Below, piece after piece: positions 55,391 through 64,000 of a stretch of 64,000 nucleotides of DNA. Each line of letters opens with the position of its first letter. Position 1 is the first letter of the stretch. The stretch comes from Candidatus Hydrogenedentota bacterium. GTDB lineage: Bacteria > Hydrogenedentota > Hydrogenedentia > Hydrogenedentales > JAEUWI01. Under the pieces are notes generated by a model. That model was not told the DNA's origin, made no database searches, and saw only the letters and a program-made list of their open reading frames with translations. The stretch is taken from assembly GCA_016182605.1 (NCBI GenBank), contig JACPGE010000069.1, positions 124,001 to 188,000 on the forward strand, read 5' to 3'. Position numbers and translations under genes: made by a program.

Positions 55391-56455
55391 ATGAAAAGCT
55401 TTGGGGTTAGCCTTTTGGCGGCGAGCATATTGGTTCTGGCGGGTCTGATTTGGGCGGCGCCGGCCCAAGCGCAAAATGCAGATGTGGTGGGTTCGTGGCA
55501 GATCATCACCAACGTCCAGGGCAACGAAAACCGGTCTACCATTACCATCCTGGAGAAGGACGGCCAAATCTCCGGCGAGGCCGCCGGACGGGGCGGCGCC
55601 ACCCCCATGCTCGACCTCTCCTACGCGGCCGGCGTCCTGAAGTGGGGGATTAAGGTGCCCCAGTTGGGCAATCAGGTGCTGATGACCGAAGTGACCGTCA
55701 AGGGCGACACCCTCGAAGGCGCCATGGACACCCCTTTGGGAAAGCTTCCCGTGACCGGAAAGCGGCTAACGGCCGCGGAAATGGAAAGGATGGCCGCGCG
55801 GGAGAAGGCCCTGATCGGCGATTGGGACATGTACACGGAGTACAACGGCGAAATCATGGCCTCGAAGGTGCGCTTCGCCATGGATGAGGAAGACGATGAG
55901 ATGGCGGCGCAAATCATCATGCGCGGCAGCCGGATCGATGTGCGCCGCATGGGCTTCGACGGTGAGACCCTGCGCATGTCTGTTGGCATCCCCTTCGTCT
56001 CGGAAGAGCCTGCCACGCTCGTTGCAAAGCTCGACGAAACCGGGAAAAAGTTCAGCGGCTCCGTGGATACCGTCTTCGGCGATTTGAAGCTGACCCTCGA
56101 AATGGTTGACACCACCAAGCTCGTCGTGCCCCCATACGACGATCCCAAACCGATACTTGGCGCCTGGACCATGGAAGCCGAAATCGACGGTCAGACCTAT
56201 CCCGCGGAACTGACGGTGGAAGAACGCGACTATCAACTCTACGCCATCGTGAAGAGCGACACCGGCACCTACGAGTCCGAACACATGGAATACAAGCAGG
56301 TCGGCGAGAACATGGGCGCTATCCGGATCGATATCCTGATTCCCGATCTCAGCCCGGACAAAAAGCTGATTGAGATCATCGTTAGCGGCGACACCTACGA
56401 AGGCGAAGAAGTCAATTCGAACGGCGCCTTCGTCGTGAGTGGCGCGCGCAAATAA
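55391..56455 (+). CDS. Secreted beta-rich repeat protein, unknown
   Basis: A 354-aa exported protein: signal peptide cleaved near AQAQN, then three similar units beginning DVVGSWQIITNV, LIGDWDMYTEYNGE and ILGAWTMEAEIDGQ. Each is about 110-120 residues of alternating strands, like small beta-barrel or lipocalin-type domains (inference). GAGGAG is six bases before the ATG at 55391. It has its own promoter and terminator, so it is a single-gene transcript. No family recognised. Confidence 0.75.
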   Translation: MKSFGVSLLAASILVLAGLIWAAPAQAQNADVVGSWQIITNVQGNENRSTITILEKDGQISGEAAGRGGATPMLDLSYAAGVLKWGIKVPQLGNQVLMTEVTVKGDTLEGAMDTPLGKLPVTGKRLTAAEMERMAAREKALIGDWDMYTEYNGEIMASKVRFAMDEEDDEMAAQIIMRGSRIDVRRMGFDGETLRMSVGIPFVSEEPATLVAKLDETGKKFSGSVDTVFGDLKLTLEMVDTTKLVVPPYDDPKPILGAWTMEAEIDGQTYPAELTVEERDYQLYAIVKSDTGTYESEHMEYKQVGENMGAIRIDILIPDLSPDKKLIEIIVSGDTYEGEEVNSNGAFVVSGARK

Positions 56456-56471
56456 ATTCCACCTAATGGAC

Positions 56472-56514
56472 ACCGGCCCGCAATCCGCGCGCGGGGCGCG
56501 GGCCGGTTTTTTTT
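56472..56514 (+). terminator. Intrinsic terminator of the secreted repeat protein gene
   Basis: Ten-base stem ACCGGCCCGC (56472-56481) with its complement (56498-56507), followed by eight T residues ending where the convergent dehydrogenase gene stops. Confidence 0.93.
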
Positions 56515-57698
56515 CACGAAAAGGCCTTGATGCCCGTGATCGTGCTCCCGAGCGTCAGCGCGTGAATGTGCTCTGTGCCTTCGTACGTCACCACCGTCTC
56601 AAGATCGACCATGCGCCGGCCTATGTGGTACTCGTTGTGTATGCCGTTCGCGCCCAGCAATTCCCGGCACGTGCGCGCCACCTCCAGGGCCTTGCGGCAG
56701 TTGTTCATCTTCGCCAGCGCAACGTGGTGCGGCTTCATCCGGCCTTGCGCCTTGAGTTCCCCCAGCCGTTTCGCAATCAGCTCCATCGCCGTGATCTCCG
56801 CCGCCATCCACGCCAGCTTGTACTGAATGATCTGGTGGCTCGCCAGTGGCTTCCCCTCGAACTGCGTGCGCTCCTTCAAATACTTCACCGTCTCCTCCAG
56901 GCAGCCCCGCGCCGCGCCACAGGCCCCCCAAGCAATCGTATACCGTGCCTGGCCCAGGCATTGCAGCGCCCGGCCCAGGCTCGTTGCGCCTGGAAGCAGC
57001 GCCGTCTCCGGAACCTCCACGCCGTCCAGGTAGAGTGACGCAGTTTCGCTCGCGCGAAAACTCCATTTGCCATGCATGTGACGCGCCTCAAATCCAGGAC
57101 GATCCGTCTCCACCAGAAATCCCCGCACCTGACCGTCGAGTTTCGCCCAGATCACCGCCACGCTCGCGCGCACGCCATTCGTGATCCAGCACTTCGATCC
57201 CGTGATCCGGTAGCCGTCCGCCGTGCGTTCCGCGCGCGTTTGCATTCCGGCCGGGTTGCTGCCGTAATCCGGCTCCGTCAGCCCAAAGCAGCCAAACTGT
57301 TCCAGGCGCCCCAGCGGCCCAAGCCACTGCTGCTTCTGCGCCTCGGAACCAAACATCTTGATCGCACCCATCACCAGGGAGCCCTGAACACTGACCAGAC
57401 TGCGCAAGGTCGATCCCCCGCGATCGAGTTCCCGGCTGATTAGACCATACGTGATAGGATCGATCGCGTCATCCGCCACCAGTTCCAGCAGGCCCAGCTC
57501 CCGGATCCGAGGCAGAATCGATTCCGGATACGTCTCGTCATTGTGGTGTTGCCCGATAATCGGCAAAAAGTGCTCGTCCACCATTTTCCGTACCCGGCCT
57601 GCTATCGCCTGCTGCTCGCTGCTCCAGTCGGCGTCGAGGTCGAAAAGATCCGTCACCTGCTCATACGTTTCGGGGGCCGGGGCAAGTCGTTTCTCCAT
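56514..57698 (-). CDS. gcdH: Acyl-CoA dehydrogenase, glutaryl-CoA dehydrogenase-like
   Basis: A 394-aa flavoenzyme of normal family length. Visible are FGCFGLTEPDYGSNPAGM (FAD/substrate region), the Arg in TLRSLVSVQGSLVM that corresponds to the glutarate-binding Arg of GCDH, and TYEGTEHIHALTLG near the end with the catalytic Glu. In the classic pathway it converts glutaryl-CoA to crotonyl-CoA during lysine/tryptophan breakdown. No other gene of that route is near, so related acyl-CoA substrates remain possible. The ATG at 57698 has AAGGA seven bases upstream. Confidence 0.88.
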   Translation of the reverse strand: MEKRLAPAPETYEQVTDLFDLDADWSSEQQAIAGRVRKMVDEHFLPIIGQHHNDETYPESILPRIRELGLLELVADDAIDPITYGLISRELDRGGSTLRSLVSVQGSLVMGAIKMFGSEAQKQQWLGPLGRLEQFGCFGLTEPDYGSNPAGMQTRAERTADGYRITGSKCWITNGVRASVAVIWAKLDGQVRGFLVETDRPGFEARHMHGKWSFRASETASLYLDGVEVPETALLPGATSLGRALQCLGQARYTIAWGACGAARGCLEETVKYLKERTQFEGKPLASHQIIQYKLAWMAAEITAMELIAKRLGELKAQGRMKPHHVALAKMNNCRKALEVARTCRELLGANGIHNEYHIGRRMVDLETVVTYEGTEHIHALTLGSTITGIKAFS

Positions 57699-57874
57699 GA
57701 CAGCATCCTTCTTCACGGCGCCGGTAGACGGCACAAGGGGGGTATCGCACACAAGGTTTCCAGAGTACCTTAGACGAGCCGCCAAATAGAAGGTTTCAGC
57801 GCGACAGCAATTTTGTTACTATTATCCCAGATCGTGGGTTTGACCGGGCGCAAAAAAAGTATGGGAGGCAATTC

Positions 57875-58414
57875 ATGGCCGATGAAGAGCAGATGCGGAT
57901 TCTGGCCGGAGGGATTGATGCCTGGAATTTCTGGCGGCGGGAGCATCCCGACGTAATACCCGATCTCCGGGGCGCCGATTTGAATGGCTTTCACGGGAAA
58001 GGAATCAACCTCAAGGGCTCCGACCTGCGAAACGTCAACTTTACCAAGGCCGAACTGATCAACGCCGATATGCAGTCCTGCAATCTCCACGGAGCCATAC
58101 TCGCGAAGTCGAATCTCAGCCGCGTCAATCTCAGCGGATGCTTCGCCGTCTCCGTCAACTTCTCCGAGGCCAACCTCTTTTCTGCCCGCGCCCGCAACGC
58201 CGATCTCGGCAATTGCCTCCTTGTGAAGGCGAATCTGAGCGGCGCCGATCTCACCAAGGCCAATCTGGGGGGCGCCGACCTCACTTCGGCTGTGCTGTGG
58301 ATGCGCTATTTCGGCAAGAAGCCCGTGGTGATCCTGAAAGAAACCAACCTCGCAGGCGCAAAATTGAACTATGTGGATTTTGCCGGTGTGGATGTCAGTG
58401 AAATCATTCGCTGA
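57875..58414 (+). CDS. Pentapeptide repeat protein
   Basis: A 179-aa protein. After a short helical start (EEQMRILAGGIDAWNFWRRE) come about 20 pentapeptides of the A(D/N)LxX kind (LRGADLNG, LINADMQSCNLHGAIL, KANLSGADLTKANLGGADL), which fold as a right-handed beta-helix. Some relatives mimic DNA and protect gyrase; most have no known role. GGGAGG precedes the ATG. Confidence 0.9.
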   Translation: MADEEQMRILAGGIDAWNFWRREHPDVIPDLRGADLNGFHGKGINLKGSDLRNVNFTKAELINADMQSCNLHGAILAKSNLSRVNLSGCFAVSVNFSEANLFSARARNADLGNCLLVKANLSGADLTKANLGGADLTSAVLWMRYFGKKPVVILKETNLAGAKLNYVDFAGVDVSEIIR

Positions 58415-58429
58415 GCACGCCCCGCCCCC

Positions 58430-59518
58430 TCAATCGCCCAGCACGCGCCGGTAACTCTGTACCGTGCCTTGCGCCGTGCGCTCCCACGTGAAGCGCGCGG
58501 CCCGCGCGCGGCCCGCCGCCGCCAACTGGGCGCACCGCGCAGGGTCCTGCGAAAGCGCCCGCATCGCCCGGGCAAGTGCCTCCGTGTCTTCCGGCGTCAC
58601 CGTCTCCGCCGCGTCTCCCACCACTTCCGGCAGGCTGGAGGTGGAAGACGTGATCACCGGCGTGCCGCACGCCATCGCCTCCAGGGGGGGCAACCCAAAG
58701 CCTTCGCACAGACTGGGCCAAACAAACGCCTGCGCCGCGCCCAGCAGCGCGGGCAAATGCGCGTCCTCGATATAGCCCGGAAAGTGGACGCGTCCCGGAA
58801 AACCACACGCGGCCGCCGCTGCGCCTATGGGGCCGGTCTTCCAGCCAATGCGCCCCGCAATCACCAAATCCCACGGCGTGTCCTTGGCAATGCTCGACCA
58901 GGCCGCAATGATTCGCGGCAAGTTCTTTCGCGGCTCTTGGGTGCCCGCATAAAGAAAAAACTGGCGGGGCAAGCCGTAGCGCGCGCGCACCGCCTCGTGG
59001 GCCGCGTCGTCCGCCGGCGCAAAGCGCGGCCCCACCCCCAAAGGCACCACATCGATCCGTTCGGCGGCAATACCCAGAAAGGCGCAACAATCGTCCCGCG
59101 TGTGCGCGGAGTCCGCAATGATCCGGTGGGCATGCGGAATCGTGCGCCGCGCCAGCGCCCGGTAATAATGGCCCCGCACGGAAGAAAACCAGCCGGGATT
59201 GCGGAAAAAACTTAGATCGTGCACCGTCACCACAAACGGCCGCGTGGCGGCAAGCGGGCCAAAATTGGCAGGGTAGTGAAGCAGTTCGGCGTTCAGCGCA
59301 AAGGGCAGCCAGGCGTGTTCGTACAAGATTCGCGATACCGCCCCCGAGGGAGCGAAATGACATTGCGCCAGAGGCAGACTGTTCACGTGATGCCGTGGGA
59401 AAACCCCAGCAATTTCGAGCCCGGGATCGATCCGCGTCAGTGCGTCCGTAAGCGCTTCGCAGTAGCGGCCCGTGCCGCTCCGGTTGCCCCATTGCAGATT
59501 GTTGATCAGCACGCGCAT
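58430..59518 (-). CDS. Glycosyltransferase family 4 protein
   Basis: A 362-aa GT-B enzyme: N-terminal NRSGTGRYCEALTDAL, TVHDLSFFRNPGWF around residue 98, FLYAGTQEPRKNLPRIIAAW around 195 and WPSLCEGFGLPPLEAMACG around 270 (the E-x7-E type nucleotide-sugar site). The ATG shares a base with the stop of the previous glycosyltransferase (TGATG). Acts in the cytoplasm; donor and acceptor unknown. Confidence 0.92.
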   Translation of the reverse strand: MRVLINNLQWGNRSGTGRYCEALTDALTRIDPGLEIAGVFPRHHVNSLPLAQCHFAPSGAVSRILYEHAWLPFALNAELLHYPANFGPLAATRPFVVTVHDLSFFRNPGWFSSVRGHYYRALARRTIPHAHRIIADSAHTRDDCCAFLGIAAERIDVVPLGVGPRFAPADDAAHEAVRARYGLPRQFFLYAGTQEPRKNLPRIIAAWSSIAKDTPWDLVIAGRIGWKTGPIGAAAAACGFPGRVHFPGYIEDAHLPALLGAAQAFVWPSLCEGFGLPPLEAMACGTPVITSSTSSLPEVVGDAAETVTPEDTEALARAMRALSQDPARCAQLAAAGRARAARFTWERTAQGTVQSYRRVLGD

Positions 59519-60636
59519 CACGCGATCCCCCGGTATACTGCCAGGGTCTCTCTCGCCGTCTTCTCCCAGCTAAAAGCCTCGGCACGGGCCGGGCCGGCCG
59601 CGGCAAGCCGCTCCCGCAAAGTTGTGCCCAAGCACACCGATCGGAGCGTCTCTGCCATCTCTTCAACGCTTGCAGGGTTTACATAGAGCGCGGCATCCCC
59701 GCCCACTTCAGGCAGGGAGGACACGTTCGAAGCAATAACCGGACAGCCGCACGCCATCGCCTCGACGACGGGAAGTCCAAATCCCTCGTAAAGACTCGGG
59801 AAAAAGAAACAATCGGCCGCGCCATAGAGGGCGGCAAGATCGCTGTACGGGGTGATGTAGCCGGGCCGGAGAACGCGCCCCGAAATACCCAGCCGCGCAA
59901 GTTCGGCATCTAAATTCTTCTCATACCAGCCCAGCCCCCCGGCAAGCACCAGCGACTGCGGTATCTCCCCGGCCACGCGCGCGTAGGCCGCAAGCAGCCC
60001 CGTGATGTTCTTGCGGGGTTCGAGCGTGCCTGTAAAGAGCACATAGGGCCCTCGGATGCCGTAGCCCTGCGCCACGCGGCTCGCCGCGGCCACGCGCGTG
60101 TATGCCGCGAATCCCGGCGCCACCGCACCATAGGTCACATGCACCCGTTCCGGCGCCACGCCAAGCAACGCCACAATATCCGCCTTCGACGACTCGGAAC
60201 AGGTCAGTATGGCATCGGCCGTGGGCGCATAGCGGCGAACATTGCGCGAAAAGGGACCGGTAATGCGTGGGCTGCACCACTGCGGATACTTCAGAAACGT
60301 GAGATCATAAAGCGTAACCACCGTGCGTGCATGGGCGCTTGGCGGCAGAAAATAGTTCGTCGCATGGTAAACATCGATACCCGGAAGCAGCCGGTCGATG
60401 CGCGGCGCGCGAAGGTGCTCCCAGCATTGATACAAAAGCCGCGTCGGCACCCGAAGATGGCGGCGCCGTTCCAGCCCGGCAATTCCCCGGAGTTCGATCG
60501 GCTGCATCCCCGAGGAAAACCCTGAAAAGCACATCTCACCCCCTTCAGCCAGCATGGCCTCCAGGAGCGCGCCCGTGAAGTGCCCCACACCGGTGCGGTG
60601 CGGCGTCAGCGCGCTGATGTCGATTCCAATGTGCAT
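59518..60636 (-). CDS. Glycosyltransferase family 4 protein
   Basis: A 372-aa GT-B enzyme, a paralogue of the next gene: [17 protein letters not shown] near the start, [13 protein letters not shown] around residue 110, [20 protein letters not shown] around 200 and [19 protein letters not shown] around 280. Start at 60636 is chosen by homology; upstream sequence in frame is unrelated. It stands 29 bases after cfa and overlaps the second GT4 by one base. Confidence 0.92.
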   Translation of the reverse strand: MHIGIDISALTPHRTGVGHFTGALLEAMLAEGGEMCFSGFSSGMQPIELRGIAGLERRRHLRVPTRLLYQCWEHLRAPRIDRLLPGIDVYHATNYFLPPSAHARTVVTLYDLTFLKYPQWCSPRITGPFSRNVRRYAPTADAILTCSESSKADIVALLGVAPERVHVTYGAVAPGFAAYTRVAAASRVAQGYGIRGPYVLFTGTLEPRKNITGLLAAYARVAGEIPQSLVLAGGLGWYEKNLDAELARLGISGRVLRPGYITPYSDLAALYGAADCFFFPSLYEGFGLPVVEAMACGCPVIASNVSSLPEVGGDAALYVNPASVEEMAETLRSVCLGTTLRERLAAAGPARAEAFSWEKTARETLAVYRGIA

Positions 60637-60665
60637 CCCGATTCCTGTTGCCGTGCGCCATCCCA

Positions 60666-61766
60666 TCAACGCACCGGCGTAATGCCTCCGGGTATCCCAT
60701 TGCGCGAATAGAGCACCTGCCAGAGCTGATTGTAGCGGCTGCGGAAGGTCGCCGCACAAAAATGCAGGTAGTAGCGCCAGATACGGTAAAACCGCTCGTC
60801 GTAGTGCGGGCGCAATTCCGGCCAATGCGCGTCAAAATTCGCCCACCAGGCCATCAGCGTCTTGTCATAGTCGGCGCCAAAGTTATGCCAGTCTTCCAGT
60901 ATGAGCACACCGTCCGCCGCGCCCGCCAGCAGCCCCGTCGTGGGCAGCATCCCGCCCGGAAAAATATACTTCTCCATCCACGGATCGCTGCGCCGTACCG
61001 CATGGCGTCCCCCAATCGTCTGCAACAGAAACCGGGAATCGCCCGCCTTCAGCAGGCCCCGGATCTGCCGCATGAACGCGCGGTAGTGGCTGTAACCCAC
61101 ATGCTCAAACATCCCCAGCGATACGATCCGGTCGAATTGGCCGGCAACGTCCCGGTAATGCTGTAACCGCAATTCCACCGGAAGCCCGGCACACAGTTCA
61201 CGCCCCAGTTCCAACTGGCTCTGCGACAAGGTCACGCCCGTAACCCGCACCCCGTAGCGCTCCGCCGCATAACGCGCAAAAGAACCCCACCCGCAACCCA
61301 AGTCCAGCACCGTGTGCCCGGCCTGTAAATCGAGCTTGCGGCACACCAGCTCCAGTTTGGCCTCCTGCGCCTCCGCCAGACTGCCCGCTTCCTTCCAATA
61401 CGCGCACGAATACACCATGCGGGGATCGAGCATCGCCTCAAACAGCCGGTTGCCCAAATCGTAATGCGCCGCTATATTCCGGGGCGCATGCAAATGATGC
61501 AGCCGGTTGCGCAGCTTCGCCAATAACACAGGCCCGATCACCCGGCGCCACGGAAGCCGGTCCACCACCCCCGCCGTCAGCAGCCGCGAAAAAAACGCAT
61601 CCAGCGCCTCACAGTCCCACCCGCCCTCGAGAAAAGACTCCCCAAGGCCCAGGCGGCCCTCCGCAAGGAAGCGGTTGTACACGCCGGGGTCGCGCACCTG
61701 GGGGTCCCAGCGCGCCGGGCCGTTGATCTCCAGGCCACTGCCTGAAATGATGCCACGGACCAGCAT
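60666..61766 (-). CDS. cfa: Cyclopropane-fatty-acyl-phospholipid synthase
   Basis: A 366-aa SAM-dependent enzyme that adds a methylene to unsaturated phospholipid chains. It matches E. coli Cfa closely in memory: INGPARWDPQVRDPGVYNRF, EGRLGLGESFLEGGWDC, MVYSCAYWKEAGSLAEAQ, LDLGCGWGSFARYAAE (SAM site, residue about 165), GMFEHVGYSHY, YIFPGGMLP and EDWHNFGADYD. The N-terminus at the ATG 61766 is about 20 residues shorter than E. coli Cfa; no better upstream start is visible. It leads a three-gene run with the GT4 genes and diverges from hrcA. Confidence 0.95.
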   Translation of the reverse strand: MLVRGIISGSGLEINGPARWDPQVRDPGVYNRFLAEGRLGLGESFLEGGWDCEALDAFFSRLLTAGVVDRLPWRRVIGPVLLAKLRNRLHHLHAPRNIAAHYDLGNRLFEAMLDPRMVYSCAYWKEAGSLAEAQEAKLELVCRKLDLQAGHTVLDLGCGWGSFARYAAERYGVRVTGVTLSQSQLELGRELCAGLPVELRLQHYRDVAGQFDRIVSLGMFEHVGYSHYRAFMRQIRGLLKAGDSRFLLQTIGGRHAVRRSDPWMEKYIFPGGMLPTTGLLAGAADGVLILEDWHNFGADYDKTLMAWWANFDAHWPELRPHYDERFYRIWRYYLHFCAATFRSRYNQLWQVLYSRNGIPGGITPVR

Positions 61767-61918
61767 TTCGGGCGCGGAACCGCTTGGAGTGGGGGGGGCA
61801 GGGCAGATGATCGGGCTCCTCGTCTGGGTTGCCGCAGGGCAGGGGGCCTGCCATGCTAACTCGTGCGTACGTCCTATTTTACGACGCCACACCCTGCACC
61901 GTTCAAGGGGGGCGCGAT

Positions 61919-61947
61919 TTGACTGCCGCAAGCGCATATGTTACACT
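61919..61947 (+). promoter_or_regulatory. Heat-shock operon promoter
   Basis: TTGACT (61919-61924), 17-base spacer, TACACT (61942-61947). The start point falls near 61954, directly at the CIRCE element. Confidence 0.8.
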
Positions 61948-61954
61948 CGGGCTA

Positions 61955-61981
61955 TTAGCACTCACGGCGTTTGAGTGCTAA
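61955..61981 (+). promoter_or_regulatory. CIRCE operator (HrcA binding site)
   Basis: Perfect TTAGCACTC-N9-GAGTGCTAA. It covers the predicted transcription start of hrcA-grpE-dnaK, so bound HrcA would block initiation until heat shock. Confidence 0.98.
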
Positions 61982-61997
61982 ATTATTGGAGCCTGCG

Positions 61998-63050
61998 GTG
62001 AACCAGCCCCCGGATCTCAACGATCGCGAAGCACAAGTCCTGCATGCCGTCGTGCACAGCTACATTACCACGGCAGAGCCCGTCGGCTCCCGTTCGCTGG
62101 TAAAACGTTTCGGCATGACCTGGAGCCCCGCAACCGTACGCAATGTCATGGCGGATCTGGAGGAGATGGGCTATCTCGAACAACTGCACACGAGCAGCGG
62201 GCGCATCCCGACCACAAAGGGGTACCGCTACTACGTGGATCACCTGATGCACGTGCAGGAATTGACCCTGCGCGAGCGCGAAATGATTGAACACGATCTG
62301 ACGCAGCGGCTGAACGACGCAGACGATGTCTTGCGCCACACCAGCCACCTGCTGGCCCTGATCACGCATCAGGCAGGTTTTGCCGAAGCGCCAAACGGCG
62401 GCCGGGCCACCGTGAAGCGCCTGGATTTTCTGCCGATTTCGGCCGAGCGCCTCGCGGTGCTCATTGTAGACAATTATGGACGGGTGCATACCCTGACCGT
62501 GTATCTGGATCAGCCCATCTCCGCGGCCGATCTGGGGCCCCTGAGCCAGTTCTTGAATGAACACCTCGAGGGGATCAGCATCGATCAACTGGCGGCGCGG
62601 GTGGAGCAGAAAATGCGCAGCTTCTGGGACGAACAGCGGCGCCTCGCGGAACTGGCCTTGGCCGTGCTCAACCACGTGCCGAAACAGCGGCCAAACCAGT
62701 TGTTTCTCGATGGCACGTCGCAGTTGTTTCAGCAGCCCGAGTTTAAGGATTTTGAAAAAGCGCGCGATATGTTTGGCCTCTTCGAAGAGCAGGATCGCAT
62801 TGTGGACATGATGCGCCGCGCAGCCCTCGATCTGGAGGCGGAGAAGCAGAACATCCTCATTGGCAGGGAACAATTGCCGCGTGGCCTGGAAGACATCAGC
62901 CTGGTGGCCTCGCCCTACAAGGTGGATGGCCAGACGGTGGGCCTCATCGGCATTCTGGGCCCGCGCCGGATGCCCTACAACAAGCTCACGGCCATTGTGG
63001 ACTACACGGCCCACATGGTGAGCAGGGTGTTGACCCGCCTCTCCAGTTGA
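61998..63050 (+). CDS. hrcA: Heat-inducible transcription repressor HrcA
   Basis: A 350-aa repressor: N-terminal winged helix (REAQVLHAVVHSYITTAEP, then GSRSLVKRF and SPATVRNVMADLEEMGYL) with HTSSGRIPTTKGYRYYVD, a GAF-like domain, and C-terminal GLIGILGPRRMPYNKLTAIV. The GTG at 61998 has GGAG six bases before it; a TTG at 61971 inside CIRCE opens the same frame but is unlikely. It represses its own operon through CIRCE. Confidence 0.96.
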   Translation: MNQPPDLNDREAQVLHAVVHSYITTAEPVGSRSLVKRFGMTWSPATVRNVMADLEEMGYLEQLHTSSGRIPTTKGYRYYVDHLMHVQELTLREREMIEHDLTQRLNDADDVLRHTSHLLALITHQAGFAEAPNGGRATVKRLDFLPISAERLAVLIVDNYGRVHTLTVYLDQPISAADLGPLSQFLNEHLEGISIDQLAARVEQKMRSFWDEQRRLAELALAVLNHVPKQRPNQLFLDGTSQLFQQPEFKDFEKARDMFGLFEEQDRIVDMMRRAALDLEAEKQNILIGREQLPRGLEDISLVASPYKVDGQTVGLIGILGPRRMPYNKLTAIVDYTAHMVSRVLTRLSS

Positions 63051-63110
63051 TGGATCTGCGGGAAGCACCGGGCAGTCTCGAAGTACACAGGAGTTTGAAG
63101 CACCCGTACC

Positions 63111-63785
63111 ATGAAGAACAAGGCAATGAACGAAATGGCTGAGCAGGAATTGGACGATATCTTCGACAGTGACGAGACCGTCGAACTGGAAGCCGTGGAA
63201 GATGACGCGGGCGAAGAAGTGGTGACCGGTACCGCCGTGGAAGACCAGGAAGACGGCGCCGCCGTGGAGGAACTGCACGCCCAGCTCGCACAGGCCGCCA
63301 AAGAACGCGACGAAGCCAATGACCAGTTGTTGCGTCTGCGCGCGGAGTTTGAAAACTACCGCAAGCGCACGCTGCGCGATGGCGAGCGGCTGCGGAAGAC
63401 CGCAACGGAGAAACTCATCCGGGAGTTGTTGCCCGTCGCGGACAACCTCGAACGCGCCCTCTCCCACATAGAAGACCGGAGCACCGGCCTCGCGCAGGGC
63501 GTGGACATGGTCCTGAAACAGTTTTTCGATGCGATGCAGCAAAACGGGCTGGAGCCCATCGAAGCGCTCGGCATGCCCTTCGACCCGCAGGTGCATGAGG
63601 CCCTCACGCACCAGCCCTCCGAAGAATACGGCGCCGACACCGTCATGCACGTCTTCGAGCGCGGCTACCGCATCGGTGAATTCATCATCCGGCCAAGTAA
63701 GGTCGTGGTCAGCAGCGGCGGCGCGTCCGAATCCGATGGATCCGCGGCGTCAGCAGGCAGCACCCCGGCAGACGCAACCGAATAA
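63111..63785 (+). CDS. grpE: Nucleotide exchange factor GrpE
   Basis: A 224-aa protein: acidic N-terminal tail (about 50 residues), long coiled-coil helix (about 53-110, with RLRAEFENYRKRTLRD) and a C-terminal beta domain (NGLEPIEALGMPFDPQVHEA, VFERGYRIGEFIIRPSKVVV). It releases ADP from DnaK. Located between hrcA and dnaK in the usual order. The acidic start and Ser/Ala-rich end are longer than in many homologues. Confidence 0.96.
   Translation: MKNKAMNEMAEQELDDIFDSDETVELEAVEDDAGEEVVTGTAVEDQEDGAAVEELHAQLAQAAKERDEANDQLLRLRAEFENYRKRTLRDGERLRKTATEKLIRELLPVADNLERALSHIEDRSTGLAQGVDMVLKQFFDAMQQNGLEPIEALGMPFDPQVHEALTHQPSEEYGADTVMHVFERGYRIGEFIIRPSKVVVSSGGASESDGSAASAGSTPADATE

Positions 63786-64000
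<215 letters not shown>

Noticed and set aside
61783-61800. G8 run upstream of cfa as a phase-variation tract
   Set aside because: It is short and outside the gene with no clear promoter around it; similar G8 runs occur elsewhere in this GC-rich DNA.

Overview
The window is 64 kb of GC-rich, densely coding chromosomal DNA from a Gram-negative, aerobically respiring bacterium. No rRNA or tRNA gene fixes the taxonomy. Several features together point to the PVC/FCB border, with Candidatus Hydrogenedentota or a Planctomycetes-like lineage as my best guess (inference): alternative complex III joined to a caa3-type oxidase, a PVC-type heme-binding protein, DUF1559-like pseudopilins, a ceramidase-like secreted hydrolase, an exosortase/PEP-CTERM locus and GEGEGE-linker secreted proteins.

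Layout. 1-6.6 kb: the end of an alternative complex III operon (actE end, actF) running into SCO1 and ctaCDEF, closed by a terminator. 6.6-7.6 kb: a gene-poor patch with short GGGACTGTACC repeats, a copied gene end and a small membrane protein. 7.6-16.1 kb (minus strand): a ceramidase-like hydrolase, a PVC-type cytochrome/HEAT protein, glucan phosphorylase and FtsA; FtsA is preceded by an acidic coiled-coil protein at 16.3-18.1 kb. 18.3-24.2 kb: a glycosyltransferase, then two GspF/PilC platform proteins and four prepilin-like proteins on the plus strand. 24.2-41.5 kb: a CBM9-like protein, then the exosortase locus. On the minus strand this locus carries a sigma-54 activator, a Wza-like export lipoprotein, a Wzz/BY-kinase, a 1081-aa TPR protein, exosortase, EpsI and a 967-aa TPR lipoprotein. 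On the plus strand it carries a GGDEF-like protein, an SGNH hydrolase and a PEP-CTERM protein.

41.6-46 kb: a YwiC-like membrane protein, a DUF3592 protein, RraA-like and a radical SAM/SPASM protein. 46-50.5 kb: two secreted EF-hand proteins with Gly-Glu linkers, one a trypsin-like protease, the other broken by a 2-bp frameshift inside a long hexanucleotide repeat. 50.6-55 kb: an amidohydrolase, a hexaheme cytochrome and a small protein behind a promoter and a possibly structured leader, then a heme/copper monooxygenase-like protein. 55.3-61.8 kb: a secreted repeat protein, a glutaryl-CoA-dehydrogenase-like enzyme, a pentapeptide protein, two GT4 glycosyltransferases and a cyclopropane fatty acid synthase. 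61.9-64 kb: promoter, perfect CIRCE, hrcA, grpE and the start of dnaK.

The most interesting part is the exosortase locus. It encodes a sigma-54 activator with no receiver domain, and -24/-12 sequences lie upstream of the activator operon, of the GGDEF-like/SGNH pair and of the PEP-CTERM gene. This suggests a locally controlled sigma-54 regulon coupling envelope polysaccharide export to surface-protein sorting. The second focus is the hexanucleotide-repeat lipoprotein and the putative three-way-junction leader just downstream of it.
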